A stretch of DNA of 64,000 bases from positions 1 through 64,000 of the forward strand of contig NZ_SMNQ01000005.1 in assembly GCF_004353505.1 (NCBI RefSeq), read 5' to 3'. This document shows, piece by piece, positions 56,036-64,000 of the stretch; the first letter of the stretch is position 1; every line of letters starts with the position of its first letter. The notes below the pieces were generated by a model. The model was not told the DNA's origin. It worked only from the letters and a program-made list of their open reading frames with translations, and made no database searches. The position numbers and the translations under genes are program-made. This stretch comes from Streptomyces sp. WAC05374. Lineage in GTDB: Bacteria > Actinomycetota > Actinomycetes > Streptomycetales > Streptomycetaceae.

Positions 56036-56716
56036 GGTCATGCGCAACTCGCAACGCTCGTCGAATCACCCTCTGTGGAAGCTCGGGATCTGTCGCCCTG
56101 GTCGCTGGACGAGACGCTGGACTTCCTCGCGGCCGCCCGGACCGATCTGCTGTACGCGGCCTTCGTCATCGCCATCGCCCTCAGCTTCCGGCGCGGCGAG
56201 ATCGTGGGGCTCCGGTGGGAGAACGTCGACCTCAATCGGCGCGAGATCCGCGTCCGCACCCAGCGGCAGCGTGTCGGCGGAGAGACATACGAGGACGATC
56301 CCAAGGGGCGTCGCCGGAAGCAGACTCTTCCGCTGCCCGCGATCTGCATCGCGCCCCGGCGGTGGCAGCGTCTCCGCCAGGCGGCCATGCGCGAGAAGGC
56401 CGGCACCGCCTCGGAGGGGACCGGCTGCGTCTTCACCACCAGGACCGGGCGGCCGATCGAGCCTCGGAACCTGTACCGGTCGTTCACCCGCGTCGCCCGG
56501 TCCGCCGGCCTTCGGGTTATCCGGCTGCATGACGCACGGCAGGGCTGCGCCACACTGCTCACCTCCGCCGACGTCGCGCCCCGCGTGGTGGTGAAAATCC
56601 TTGGGCACAGCCAGGTCGAGGTGACCATGAACGTGTACACGCACGCCGTCCAGGACACGCAGCATGACGCGGTCAGCCACATGGACCGGATGCTCCGGCG
56701 GCGCTGGCCTGAGTGA
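56036..56716 (+). pseudogene. Tyrosine recombinase (integrase), N-terminal part deleted
   Basis: About 227 codons covering the catalytic domain only: Arg in SFRRGEIVGLRW, Lys region KGRRRKQTLPLP, H-x-x-R in LHDARQG, His in LGHSQVEVT and Tyr nucleophile in MNVYTH are all present. The arm and core-binding domains (about 150-200 residues) are missing; homology begins at QLATLVESPSVEARDL. The next base after LHDAR is Gln where the family has His. It lies just inside the tRNA-Val attachment site, as expected for the element's own integrase. Confidence 0.82.
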
Positions 56717-56741
56717 GCGACTGCCGTCAGTTACTACCGTC

Positions 56742-56775
56742 AAAGGCCCCCGCAGCAGACGCTGCGGGGGCCTTT
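56742..56775. terminator. Bidirectional terminator between integrase remnant and tRNA-Val
   Basis: AAAGGCCCCCGCAGC pairs perfectly (15 bp) with GCTGCGGGGGCCTTT around a 4-nt loop. It terminates the tRNA-Val transcript and the integrase side. Confidence 0.9.
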
Positions 56776-56824
56776 GCACTGGTGGGCGCGGACGGTTTCG
56801 AACCGCCGACATCTGCTTTGTAAG
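56776..56824 (-). repeat. Attachment repeat within intact tRNA-Val
   Basis: Second copy of the 49-bp repeat (see 52311..52359), containing the tRNA 3' half, CCA and a few bases beyond. Confidence 0.9.
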
Positions 56825-56854
56825 AGCAGCGCTCTACCCCTGAGCTACGCACCC
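56783..56854 (-). tRNA. tRNA-Val (anticodon TAC)
   Basis: Reads GGGTGCGTAGCTCAGGGGTA from 56854, with anticodon stem CTGCT/AGCAG, loop CTTACAA (anticodon TAC), T-loop GGTTCGAAACC and acceptor CGCGCCC pairing with GGGTGCG; discriminator A, with CCA encoded at 56780..56782. Serves as integration site of the element; the 3' half is supplied by the element but unchanged in function. Confidence 0.95.
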
Positions 56855-57033
56855 GTGGAGTGAGTGAACAGCGTACATGGCCGACCGGTGGGTGCTGCAA
56901 ACCCGGGCTGCCGGGCGGGCGGGTCCGGGGGGTAGCCCTACCAGTGGTGGGGTGGGCTGCCGGATCGTGGCGGGGTGGGGTGGACACGTAGCGTGAGCGG
57001 CAGATGGAGAGAGACCTAGTAGGGGGAGTCATC

Positions 57034-57801
57034 GTGGGTGCGCGGCGGATCCGGACGTCGGTGGTGGTCGGCGGGGTGGTGCTGGGGGCGCTGGGCCTCG
57101 CGGGGTGTGGCGGTGCCGATGTGGAGGGGGCTCCGGTGGAGCGGAAGGCGTTCGGGTTCCGGGGCGAGACGCTCGTGGTGGACGCGGACGATTGGGAGCT
57201 CGTGCTGGTGCCGGCCGATGTGAAGGACGTGGAGGTGACCCGGCAGGTCGACGGGTGGGTGGTGATGGGGGACGGACCCGAGCCGGTGTGGAAGCTGGAG
57301 GGCGGTCGGCTGACCTTGCGGGTGGAGTGCGACGCGCTGGTGAGTGAGTGCGAGGCGCGGCATGAGGTGCGGGTGCCTCGGGGGGTCGCGGTGACGGTCG
57401 AGGACGACAACGGGGAGGTGACCGCCACCGGCTTCCGGACGGCGCTCAAGGTCGCCTCGGGCAATGGCAGGGTGACCGTGCGGGACGCGGGCGGGCCGCT
57501 GGAGTTGCGCAGCGAGAACGGGGACGTGCGAGTGGAGGGCGGTACCTCGAAGAGCGTGGTGGCGCGGTCGGGGAACGGGGACATACGGCTGGCGCTCGGA
57601 TCCGTGCCGGACCGGGTGGAGGCGGTGAACGACAACGGGGACGTGGCCGTCGAACTGCCGGGCGGGGGTGCTCGGTACGCCGTGGAGGCGGGGAGCGACA
57701 ACGGGGAGGTGAAGGTGGGGGTGCCGACCGACGACCGGAGCGGTCATGTGGTGAAGGCCCGCAGCGACAACGGACAAGTGACGGTGCGCAGCGCGAACTG
57801 A
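57034..57801 (+). CDS. DUF4097-family lipoprotein
   Basis: 255 residues from GTG 57034 (AGGGGGAG five bases upstream); ATG 57004 is possible. Lipobox LAGC near residue 25 after a TM-like signal. The mature part is a beta-helix-like array of repeated strands: GEVTATGFRTALKVASGNGRVTVRD, LELRSENGDVRVEGG, VVARSGNGDIRLALG, EAVNDNGDVAVELPG and so on, the S-x-N-G-x-V-x-V repeat of DUF4097. Surface-exposed; function unknown. It is followed by the coiled-coil gene 75 bp on. Confidence 0.82.
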   Translation: MGARRIRTSVVVGGVVLGALGLAGCGGADVEGAPVERKAFGFRGETLVVDADDWELVLVPADVKDVEVTRQVDGWVVMGDGPEPVWKLEGGRLTLRVECDALVSECEARHEVRVPRGVAVTVEDDNGEVTATGFRTALKVASGNGRVTVRDAGGPLELRSENGDVRVEGGTSKSVVARSGNGDIRLALGSVPDRVEAVNDNGDVAVELPGGGARYAVEAGSDNGEVKVGVPTDDRSGHVVKARSDNGQVTVRSAN

Positions 57802-57875
57802 TGGGCCCGTGTGTTCGTCCTTACCTGGTGGGAGAATGAACCGGTCAGGGGCGGACAGACGGCACGGGAGCGGAT

Positions 57876-59231
57876 GTGGCGGCGACACACGCGCGGCGGT
57901 ACGTGAAGGATCTGCTCGCGCTGATGCTGTTGCCGGTGCCGTTGGTGGTGGCCGTGCTGCCCGGGGCGGTCACCGGGGGCGGTACGCGGCGCTGGTTCGG
58001 GGGGCGTGGGGAGAGTCAGCGGGCGGACGCGCAGGCGGCGCGGGACGCGGCCGCGGCGGCCTTCTACGAGCTGGACACCGCCCAGCGGGACCTGCGGATA
58101 TCGATCGAGACGATCACGGCGGTGGACGCGTCGCCGGGGGCTCGTCGGGCGGTGGAGGACTTCGCCGCGCTGGGTCGGAGGATCGACGAGGTGAGCCACG
58201 CGTACATCACCGCGGTCGACGCCTACGACCTGGACCGTCATGATCTGGAGGCCTCCGTCGCCTCCCGGGCGCGGGGTGAGCTGAACCGAGCCAAGGACGA
58301 CCTCGTCCGTGTGAAGGGGGAACTGGACAGGTTCGAGCAGGGGCTGGGGCCGCTGCTGGCCACGGCGGAGACGCAGCTCGCACGGCTGGCTCCCGCCGTC
58401 GAGCGGGCGAAGGCGGTGCTTCTGTCCGCGAGCAACGCTCTGGACGCGGTGCGCGGCTCCGGCCTGCGTGCCGATGATCTGGCGGCGCGGCTCGCCGCCC
58501 TCGGCCCGGAGCTGACCAGGCTCAATCAGGGCGCGGGGCAGCATGGGGTGAGCGAGACGCTACAGCGGGCGGACAGGGTTCTCCGGGATGCGGAGGCCGT
58601 GCGCACGGAGGCGGAGCGGCTGCCGGAGCGGGCCGCCGAGACCGACAAGCGGCTGGTGTCGCTCCGTACCCGGGCGCAGGCGCTGGCCAACCGTGCCTCT
58701 GCCGTGGAGCCGGTCCTCAGTGAGCTGCGCCGCCGTTTCAGTGCCGCCTGCTGGCAGGATCTTCAGCCCGTTCCCGAGCAGGCCGCCAGGAGTGTGCGCC
58801 AGGCCGAGGAGAAGCTCCAGGAGGCGGGCAAGGCGCGCGAGGAGCAGCGCTGGGCGGACGCGACGGCGCTGCTGGCGACCGTGCGGGCGCTGCTGAACAG
58901 CGCGGATGAGGCCGTGTCGGCCGCCGGTGACCGGCTCAACCGGCTGAACGCCGTGTCCAAGGACCCGCAGGCCGAGATCCAGCGCACCCGCTTCGCGATC
59001 CGGGACGCCCAGCGGCTGGCCATGGACGGCCGTCAGACCCCCGACCCGCGTCACGCCCGGCCCCTGGACGATTCGGTGGCCAGGCTGGAGCGGGCGATCG
59101 CGGGGCTGGAGGGCCGCCACCCCGACTACTGGCACTTTCTGACCGAGACGGAGGCGGTGCGGGCCGCGGTGGCGCGGGTGGTCGAGATGATTCGCGAGGA
59201 GCGGGGCGGCGGACATGGACGGCGCGGTTAA
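57876..59231 (+). CDS. Membrane-anchored coiled-coil protein
   Basis: 451 residues from GTG. N-terminal TM helix (LLALMLLPVPLVVAVLPGAV, about 13-32), then almost entirely heptad-like helices rich in Ala, Glu, Arg and Leu, with ASGxxAR, VKGELDRFEQGLGPLL and RTRAQALANRAS blocks. No enzyme motif. Similar long coiled-coil proteins of streptomycetes have unknown roles, some in wall or division. Followed 9 bp later by FmdB, probably one transcript. Confidence 0.75.
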   Translation: MAATHARRYVKDLLALMLLPVPLVVAVLPGAVTGGGTRRWFGGRGESQRADAQAARDAAAAAFYELDTAQRDLRISIETITAVDASPGARRAVEDFAALGRRIDEVSHAYITAVDAYDLDRHDLEASVASRARGELNRAKDDLVRVKGELDRFEQGLGPLLATAETQLARLAPAVERAKAVLLSASNALDAVRGSGLRADDLAARLAALGPELTRLNQGAGQHGVSETLQRADRVLRDAEAVRTEAERLPERAAETDKRLVSLRTRAQALANRASAVEPVLSELRRRFSAACWQDLQPVPEQAARSVRQAEEKLQEAGKAREEQRWADATALLATVRALLNSADEAVSAAGDRLNRLNAVSKDPQAEIQRTRFAIRDAQRLAMDGRQTPDPRHARPLDDSVARLERAIAGLEGRHPDYWHFLTETEAVRAAVARVVEMIREERGGGHGRRG

Positions 59232-59240
59232 TCTGGGGCC

Positions 59241-59459
59241 ATGCCTCGCTACGAGTACCGCTGCCGCACCTGCGGCGACACGTTCGAACTGAACCGTCCC
59301 ATGGCCGAGTCGTCCGCCCCCGCCGCCTGCCCCGCGGGACATGACGACACCGTCAAGCTGCTGTCCGCCGTCGCGGTGGGCGGTACGGCCAAGGGCGGGG
59401 CGCCCGCGCCGTCCCAGGGCGGGGGCGGCGGGTGCTGCGGCGGTGGGTGCTGCGGCTGA
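59241..59459 (+). CDS. FmdB-family zinc-ribbon regulatory protein
   Basis: 72 residues. Starts MPRYEYRCRTCGDTFELNRPM with the C-x2-C of the FmdB zinc ribbon, a second ligand Cys in APAACPAGH, then a Gly/Ala linker and a Cys/Gly-rich end GGGGGCCGGGCCG. FmdB proteins are small zinc-ribbon regulators of unclear mechanism. Extra C-terminal Cys-Gly run is odd but seen in actinobacterial copies. 9 bp after the coiled-coil gene. Confidence 0.88.
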   Translation: MPRYEYRCRTCGDTFELNRPMAESSAPAACPAGHDDTVKLLSAVAVGGTAKGGAPAPSQGGGGGCCGGGCCG

Positions 59460-59490
59460 TCCCCGTCCGGGTCCGCTGCCCGGACAGGGC

Positions 59491-60141
59491 CTAGTTGCCC
59501 AGGTAGCGCAGGATGGCCAGCACCCGGCGGCTGTAGCCGGTGGTGCTGGCGCCGCTGAGGCCGAGCTTGTCGAAGATCGCGTTGATGTGTTTCTCGACCG
59601 CGCTCTGTGAGACGTACAGCCGCTCGGCGATCGCCGCGTTCGTATGCCCTTGCGCCATTTCCGCCAGTACGTCCCGCTCGCGGGCGGTCAGGCGGGACAA
59701 CGGATCCGTGCGGCTCGAGCGGGCCAGCAGACGACGGACGACCTCCGGGTCGAAGGCCGCCCGGCCCTCCCCCACCCGCTCCAGGGCGTCGAGGAACTCG
59801 TCGACCTGCGCCACCCGGTCCTTCAGGAGGTAACCGACGCCCTCGGAGTCACCGGTGAGGAGCTCCGTGGCGTACCGGTTCTCCACGTACTGGGACAGGA
59901 CGAGGACGCCGATGCCGGGCCGGCGCCGCCGGATCTCCAGGGCGGCCCGGAGCCCCTCGTCGGTGTGCGTCGGCGGCATGCGGACGTCGGCGACCACCAC
60001 GTCCGGCGGCTGTTGGTCCACCGCGGCCAGGAGCTGCTCGGCGTCGCCGACCGCCGCGAGGACCTCGTGTCCCTCCTCCGCGAGCAGCCGCACCAGCCCC
60101 TCGCGCAGCAGGGTGGAGTCCTCGGCCAGGATCACCCGCAC
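59491..60141 (-). CDS. NarL/FixJ-type response regulator
   Basis: 216 residues from GTG 60141. Receiver: acidic pair at residues 7-8 (AED), phospho-acceptor D52 in VVVADVRMP and Lys in LLKDRV (K107). C-terminal LuxR HTH LTARERDVLAEMAQGHTNAAIAERLYVS (about 151-178). It overlaps the kinase stop by 10 bp (GTGCGGGTGA), so it is tightly coupled to the sensor. Controls transcription in response to an unknown signal. Confidence 0.92.
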   Translation of the reverse strand: MRVILAEDSTLLREGLVRLLAEEGHEVLAAVGDAEQLLAAVDQQPPDVVVADVRMPPTHTDEGLRAALEIRRRRPGIGVLVLSQYVENRYATELLTGDSEGVGYLLKDRVAQVDEFLDALERVGEGRAAFDPEVVRRLLARSSRTDPLSRLTARERDVLAEMAQGHTNAAIAERLYVSQSAVEKHINAIFDKLGLSGASTTGYSRRVLAILRYLGN

Positions 60142-61295
60142 GGCAGCTCCGCGCCGACGACGGTCGGCCCGCCGGCCGGGCTGTCCACCGTGAACCGGCC
60201 GTCCAGGGCGGCCACCCGGCTCGCCAGCCCCGTCAGTCCGCCGCCGCGCACGTCCGCGCCACCGGTGCCGTCGTCCCTCACCGTCACCGTCAATTCCCTT
60301 TCGTCCAGGACCACTCGTACGTCCAGGCGGGTCGCGCCCGCGTGCTTGACCACGTTCGTGACCGCCTCGGAGACGACGAAGTACGCCACGGTCTCCACCT
60401 GGCGAGGCAGCGGTCGTGCCACCTGGTAGGCCAGGGTGACCGGCAGCGGGCTGCGTTCGGCGACCGACTCGAGCGCCGCCCGCAGTCCCGCCTCGTCCAG
60501 CACGGCGGGGTACACGCGCCACGCCACCTCGCGCAGCTCGGCCAGCGCCCGCCGGCTCTCCTCGTGGGCCTGCAGCAGCAGTGCGGCGGCGCGCTCGGGG
60601 TCACGGTGGCGCCGGGCGCGGCCGATCAGCATGCCCAGTGCGACGAGCCGCTGCTGGACCCCGTCGTGCAGGTCCCGCTCGATGCGGCGCCGTTCGTCGT
60701 GGACGACGTCCATGACTTCGGCGCGGCTGGCGGCCAACTGGGCGATGCGTCGCTCCAGTTCGTCATGGTGGCTCGGGCCGAGGAAGTGACGGGCCGCCTG
60801 CGCTTCCAGGGCCGCGACGCCGAAGACGCCCTGGACGGCCAGGAACAGCAGGAACAGCCCGGCCAGGCTGCTGGCGATGACCGCCCACAGGTGGCGGAGG
60901 TCCGTGATGGCCCAGCCGTACAGCATGAACGTGCCGTAGCCGGCCCCGATGACCACGCACCCGAGCACCACACCGCCCACCAGCCCGAGAGGCCAGCGGG
61001 CCACGACGTACCGCAGGGCGGCGTGCGCCTCCTCGCCGGCCTCGTGCACCGACGAGATGCGCACGCCGTGGAAGCGGGCCAGACGGCGCACCTCCACATC
61101 CGCCGCCTTCCGCGCGACCGCGCCGAACCGGCGGAGCACCGCACGCCTGCCGCGCGGCCACGCGGCGACGGGCAGCACGGCCAGGCCCGCGGCCAGCGCG
61201 AGGAGCAGCTCCGCCACGGCGGTGGCGGTGCCCGACGCCAGGCCGGCCGCCTGCCGGGTCCAGTCCCGGCCCCAGCGGGCGACGGCCTGCTTCAT
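60132..61295 (-). CDS. Sensor histidine kinase (NarL/DesK group)
   Basis: 387 residues. N-terminal TM helix about 28-48, basic soluble loop, then two TM helices about 108-130 and 135-160. HisKA_3 dimerisation region with H-box RRRIERDLHDGVQQRLVALG (about 205-224); HATPase with NVVKHAGATRL and VRDDGTGGADVRGGGLTGLASR. It phosphorylates the coupled response regulator at 59491. ATG 61295 with GAGGAA upstream. Signal unknown; two-component pair of the Streptomyces nitrate/desaturase-like class. Confidence 0.92.
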   Translation of the reverse strand: MKQAVARWGRDWTRQAAGLASGTATAVAELLLALAAGLAVLPVAAWPRGRRAVLRRFGAVARKAADVEVRRLARFHGVRISSVHEAGEEAHAALRYVVARWPLGLVGGVVLGCVVIGAGYGTFMLYGWAITDLRHLWAVIASSLAGLFLLFLAVQGVFGVAALEAQAARHFLGPSHHDELERRIAQLAASRAEVMDVVHDERRRIERDLHDGVQQRLVALGMLIGRARRHRDPERAAALLLQAHEESRRALAELREVAWRVYPAVLDEAGLRAALESVAERSPLPVTLAYQVARPLPRQVETVAYFVVSEAVTNVVKHAGATRLDVRVVLDERELTVTVRDDGTGGADVRGGGLTGLASRVAALDGRFTVDSPAGGPTVVGAELPCG

Positions 61296-61433
61296 CTGCC
61301 GTTCCTCATGCGGTTTTCCTCATGATCGGCCACGCTAGCGAACGCGCCCGCCCCCGCACACTGGGGAAAACCGCAGGAAAAGTGTGAGGCGGCCTTCAGT
61401 GTGCCTTCAGCTCGGATTTCCTAGCGTGGAGGC

Positions 61434-62045
61434 ATGGAACGTTGGATCAACGGCCTCATGGACACACTCGGCGCGCCCGGCGCCGGGCTTGCCATCGCCC
61501 TCGAGAACCTCTTCCCGCCGCTGCCGAGCGAGGTGATCCTGCCGATGGCCGGGTTCGCCTCGGCGACCGGCCGGATAGACCTGATCGCCGCGCTGCTGTG
61601 GACGACGGCCGGCTCGGTCGTGGGCGCGCTCGCGCTGTACGGGGTGGGGGCGCTGCTCGGCCGGGAGCGGACGATCGCCGTCGCGCGCCGGCTGCCGCTG
61701 GTCAAGGTCTCCGACATCGAGCGCACGGAGGCGTGGTTCGGTCGGCACGGCACCAAGGCCGTGTTCTTCGGGAGAATGGTCCCGATCTTCCGCAGCCTCA
61801 TATCCGTCCCGGCCGGCGTCGAGCGCATGCCGCTGCCGGTGTTCCTCGGGCTGACCACGCTCGGCAGCGCGATATGGAACACCGTGTTCGTCCTCGCCGG
61901 TTACGCGCTGGGCGACAACTGGGAGCAGGTCAGCCACTACGTGTCGCTGTACTCGAAGGTGGTGCTGGTGGTGGCGGTCGGTGCGGTGGTGGCGTTCGTC
62001 GGCGTCCGGGTCTTCAAGCCGGGGACGGGCGCACGGCGGAGCTGA
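61434..62045 (+). CDS. DedA-family membrane protein
   Basis: 203 residues, about five TM segments. Standard DedA marks: ENLFPPLPSEVILPMAGFAS, GSVVGALALYGVGALLGRE and the motif FFGRMVPIFRSLISVPAGVERM. DedA proteins act in membrane lipid carrier recycling and homeostasis. Unlike the DedA at 46014 it has no Pro-rich tail. Its last 32 bp overlap the convergent HAD gene. Divergent from the histidine kinase with 138 bp between. Confidence 0.9.
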   Translation: MERWINGLMDTLGAPGAGLAIALENLFPPLPSEVILPMAGFASATGRIDLIAALLWTTAGSVVGALALYGVGALLGRERTIAVARRLPLVKVSDIERTEAWFGRHGTKAVFFGRMVPIFRSLISVPAGVERMPLPVFLGLTTLGSAIWNTVFVLAGYALGDNWEQVSHYVSLYSKVVLVVAVGAVVAFVGVRVFKPGTGARRS

Positions 62046-62835
62046 ACAGGCGCAGGATCTCCTCGCCCGCCAGCACGCCGCACGTCTCCAGGGCGTCGAC
62101 GTGGCCGGCGGTCCATCCGGTCTCGGCGAGCTCTCCGTGACCGGGCCGCCAGCCCCGGTCGGCGGCGAGCAGCAGGTCGGCGTCGAGCAGGGAGTCGCCG
62201 GCGGCCAGCACACGGTCCGCCCCGGCACGGCGGGCGACCTCGCGGACGGCGGCGCTCTTGGTGAGGGGCTGTGGGACGGCGTACACCTTGCGTCCCTGGA
62301 GGGACACGGCCCAGCCGCGCGGCGCGGCCCACGCGGCCAGTTCCTTCATCCAGCCGTCGGGCAGCAGGGCCCGCTCGACGACCAGGTACGCGAAGAGGTC
62401 CTCCGCGACGCGTTCCTTCAGCAGCCAGGCCGGGTCGGCGACGGCGAGGAGGTGGGCGCGCACCTCCTGGAGCGGGGCGCACTCGTCGGCGAGGCGGGCG
62501 TCGACGGTGCGCCGCCAGTCGGGGTCGGAGACGCCGTCGACGAGCAGGTGCCCGCCGTTGGCGCAGATCGCGTACGCCGGCGGCGGCCCGGGGAGCCGGA
62601 TGCGGTGGTACTGCTCGCGGGTGCGGGTGGTGGTCGGCACGAAGACGCAGTGGCGCGGCAGTTCGGTCAGGAGGCCGGCGGCGGTCTCCGTCATGTAGGA
62701 CAGCGGCTTGTGCTGGTAGGTCTCGACGCACAGCAGGCGCGGCGCCACGGCGTCCGGCATGGTGAGGCCGAGGGCGGCGGTGGAGTAGATGAGGGTGCGG
62801 TCGAGGTCGCTGGCGACGAGGGAGGTCACGGTCAT
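62014..62835 (-). CDS. HAD-superfamily hydrolase (Ter-module type)
   Basis: 273 residues. Motif I ASDLDRTLIYS, motif II Thr in VPTTTRT, later Lys in LTKSAAVREVA, motif IV AAGDSLLDADLLLAADRG. Cof-like cap between. In tellurium-resistance-type operons such HADs accompany PRTase and ATP-grasp enzymes in a putative nucleoside biosynthetic module. ATG 62835 overlaps the upstream PRTase gene stop (ATGA), consistent with that. The 3' end overlaps the convergent DedA gene by 32 bp. Confidence 0.85.
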   Translation of the reverse strand: MTVTSLVASDLDRTLIYSTAALGLTMPDAVAPRLLCVETYQHKPLSYMTETAAGLLTELPRHCVFVPTTTRTREQYHRIRLPGPPPAYAICANGGHLLVDGVSDPDWRRTVDARLADECAPLQEVRAHLLAVADPAWLLKERVAEDLFAYLVVERALLPDGWMKELAAWAAPRGWAVSLQGRKVYAVPQPLTKSAAVREVARRAGADRVLAAGDSLLDADLLLAADRGWRPGHGELAETGWTAGHVDALETCGVLAGEEILRLFSSAVRPSPA

Positions 62836-63974
62836 CGGCCGGTCACCGCCTTGCCGTCGGCGCCGGTGGCGCCCCGGGTGTACTTCGGGTGGATCAGCCC
62901 CACGCACGTGTAGTGCAGGTCGTCGACCTCCTCGACCGGGACGCCGCGCTGCTCGGCCAGCAGCCGTACGTGGTCGAGGTCGGCGCCCGCGCCGCGCTGG
63001 GCGAGGACCTTCCACGGGACGCGGCGCAGCAGGACGCGGGTGGTCTCGCCGACGCCGGGCTTGACCAGGTTGACGTCGTGGATGCCGTACTGCTCGCTGA
63101 TCCGCTCGACGGCGGCCCAGCCCTCCCAGGTGGGGGTGCGGTCGGTGGCGAGGAGTTCCTTGACGTCGGCGTCGACGGCGGTCGTGACGTCGTCGAAGTG
63201 GGAGGTGATGCCGGCCAGGAAGGCGTTGGACACGTCGGCGCCGGCGAGTTCGCGGTAGAACTTCGCGCCGTGGAAGTCGTGGGGCCCCACGAGGTCGGCG
63301 CGCAGCACCGTGCGGGATATCAGGCCGGAGACGGTGGAGTTGAGGCAGGCGGAGGGGATGAGGAAGTCCTCGCGGGTGCCGTAGGTGCGGACGCACGAGC
63401 CGGGGTCGGCCAGTACGGCGATCTCGGGGTCGAAGCCGGGGAAGTCGGCCAGGGCGGCGGCCAGTTCGCGGGTGATGGCGCCCTTGCCGGTCCAGCCGTC
63501 GACGAACACGACGTCGGCGGGGTCGTGGTGGGCGGCGAGCCAGCGCAGCGCGTTGGCGTCGATGCCCCGGCCGCGCACGATGGACACGGCGTAGTGCGGG
63601 AGGTCGAGGTTGTGGCGGTGGAGCGCCCAGCGGCGCATCAGTACGCCGACGGGGGTGCCGGCGCGGGCCAGCGACACCAGCACGGGGCGCGGGGACCGCT
63701 CGGCGAGCACCGTCTCGGTGACGGTGCCGACGGCGCGGGCGATGCGGGCGGCGGAGGTGTCGAGGGCGGCGTGGAACAGGGCCTGGTACCGGTCGCTGGG
63801 CTGGTACTCGACCGGCAGCGACTCGGCGTAGTGGGCGCCGCCGCTCTGGATCGCCTCCTCGCGTTCCTCGGTCGGGGCCTCCAGTTCGACGTCCGAGAGG
63901 TCCTGGAGGAGCCAGCCGACCTCGTCGGGGGCGTAGGAGGAGAAGTCCGGGCCGCGGAGGGGCTCGGGAAGCAT
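62832..63974 (-). CDS. Phosphoribosyltransferase-PELOTA fusion (Ter-associated; StiP-type annotation)
   Basis: 380 residues. The N-terminal half is PRTase-like: the nucleotide loop PVLVSLARAGTPVGVLMRRW, and the PRPP loop-like VVFVDGWTGKGAITRELAAAL (about 155-175, the G-K-G-A-I/T element). The C-terminal 70 residues (VLLRRVPWKVLAQRGAGADL..., DDLHYTCVGLIHPKYTRG) match the PELOTA RNA-binding module. Such fusions occur in ter operons (Ter stress system, Anantharaman and colleagues). Annotated elsewhere as cysteine protease StiP family; the PRTase reading fits better. ATG 63974 follows AAAGGG. Operon continues beyond the window edge. Confidence 0.82.
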   Translation of the reverse strand: MLPEPLRGPDFSSYAPDEVGWLLQDLSDVELEAPTEEREEAIQSGGAHYAESLPVEYQPSDRYQALFHAALDTSAARIARAVGTVTETVLAERSPRPVLVSLARAGTPVGVLMRRWALHRHNLDLPHYAVSIVRGRGIDANALRWLAAHHDPADVVFVDGWTGKGAITRELAAALADFPGFDPEIAVLADPGSCVRTYGTREDFLIPSACLNSTVSGLISRTVLRADLVGPHDFHGAKFYRELAGADVSNAFLAGITSHFDDVTTAVDADVKELLATDRTPTWEGWAAVERISEQYGIHDVNLVKPGVGETTRVLLRRVPWKVLAQRGAGADLDHVRLLAEQRGVPVEEVDDLHYTCVGLIHPKYTRGATGADGKAVTGR

Positions 63975-64000
63975 GGGGGCCCTTTCGGGGACGTAGGACG

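Larger units (their letters stand above)
52311..56824. mobile_element. Remnant integrative element in tRNA-Val(TAC)
   Basis: About 4.47 kb bounded by a 49-bp direct repeat of the tRNA-Val 3' half, with a tyrosine integrase next to the intact tRNA. Content: hypothetical protein, DUF3800, NERD, NUDIX (truncated), integrase (truncated). Base composition drops in 53.1-54.3 kb, and two TTA codons occur in the NERD gene, both signs of transfer. No replication, conjugation or phage genes remain. Confidence 0.85.

Overview
The window looks like a chromosomal segment from Streptomyces or a close relative. GC is very high, GTG/TTG/CTG starts are common, TTA codons are nearly absent, stop/start overlaps (ATGA, GTGA) link operons, and the families present are typical of streptomycetes (KstR-type TetR, F420-type oxidoreductase, SUKH-4, S-adenosyl methyltransferase PF04672, bL37). 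Most of it is core chromosome; one clearly acquired piece lies at 52.3-56.8 kb.

Layout. 0-3.8 kb: RNase H / zinc-ribbon / Nif3-like operon and two proteins of unknown function. 3.8-6.8 kb: SDR-ADH-MaoC beta-oxidation operon behind a KstR box. 6.9-17 kb: MFS exporter, methyltransferase, cell-wall amidase, membrane proteins, LLM oxidoreductase, and a glycosyltransferase / methyltransferase / alpha-barrel protein operon. 17-21.4 kb: KstR-like repressor, lipoprotein, aldehyde dehydrogenase plus ferredoxin, MBL hydrolase. 21.4-27.4 kb: a cobalamin riboswitch followed by a translationally coupled five-gene ECF-type uptake operon with two secreted proteins. 27.6-30.9 kb: small lytic transglycosylase, then a divergent FadA5-like thiolase / CYP125-like P450 pair with KstR boxes between. 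31-51 kb: mixed housekeeping genes, including an MFS-winged helix fusion, a Mn2+ riboswitch with a GDT1-type transporter, FetB, a secreted HNH nuclease, PhoD, a DoxX gene with an iron box, bL37, and a SUKH-4 pair.

52.3-56.8 kb is the remnant of an integrative element in tRNA-Val(TAC). The intact tRNA is at 56783..56854 and a 49-bp copy of its 3' half lies at 52311..52359. Between them are a hypothetical protein, a DUF3800 protein, a NERD nuclease-like gene with two TTA codons, and NUDIX and tyrosine-integrase genes, both cut at their 5' ends at one deletion scar. 57-64 kb: DUF4097 lipoprotein, coiled-coil protein, FmdB, a two-component system, DedA, and a HAD / PRTase-PELOTA pair typical of tellurium-resistance-type clusters, running to the right edge.

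How the genes work together. The KstR-like regulator (17133), hydratase/SDR/ADH operon (3810-6688), thiolase (28191), P450 (29586) and perhaps aldehyde dehydrogenase/ferredoxin (18545-20241) look like a dispersed steroid or isoprenoid side-chain degradation regulon. The cobalamin operon couples vitamin sensing to a transporter and a secreted alpha-barrel protein resembling eukaryotic cobalamin carriers in fold class. All assignments come from reading the sequence; no searches were run.
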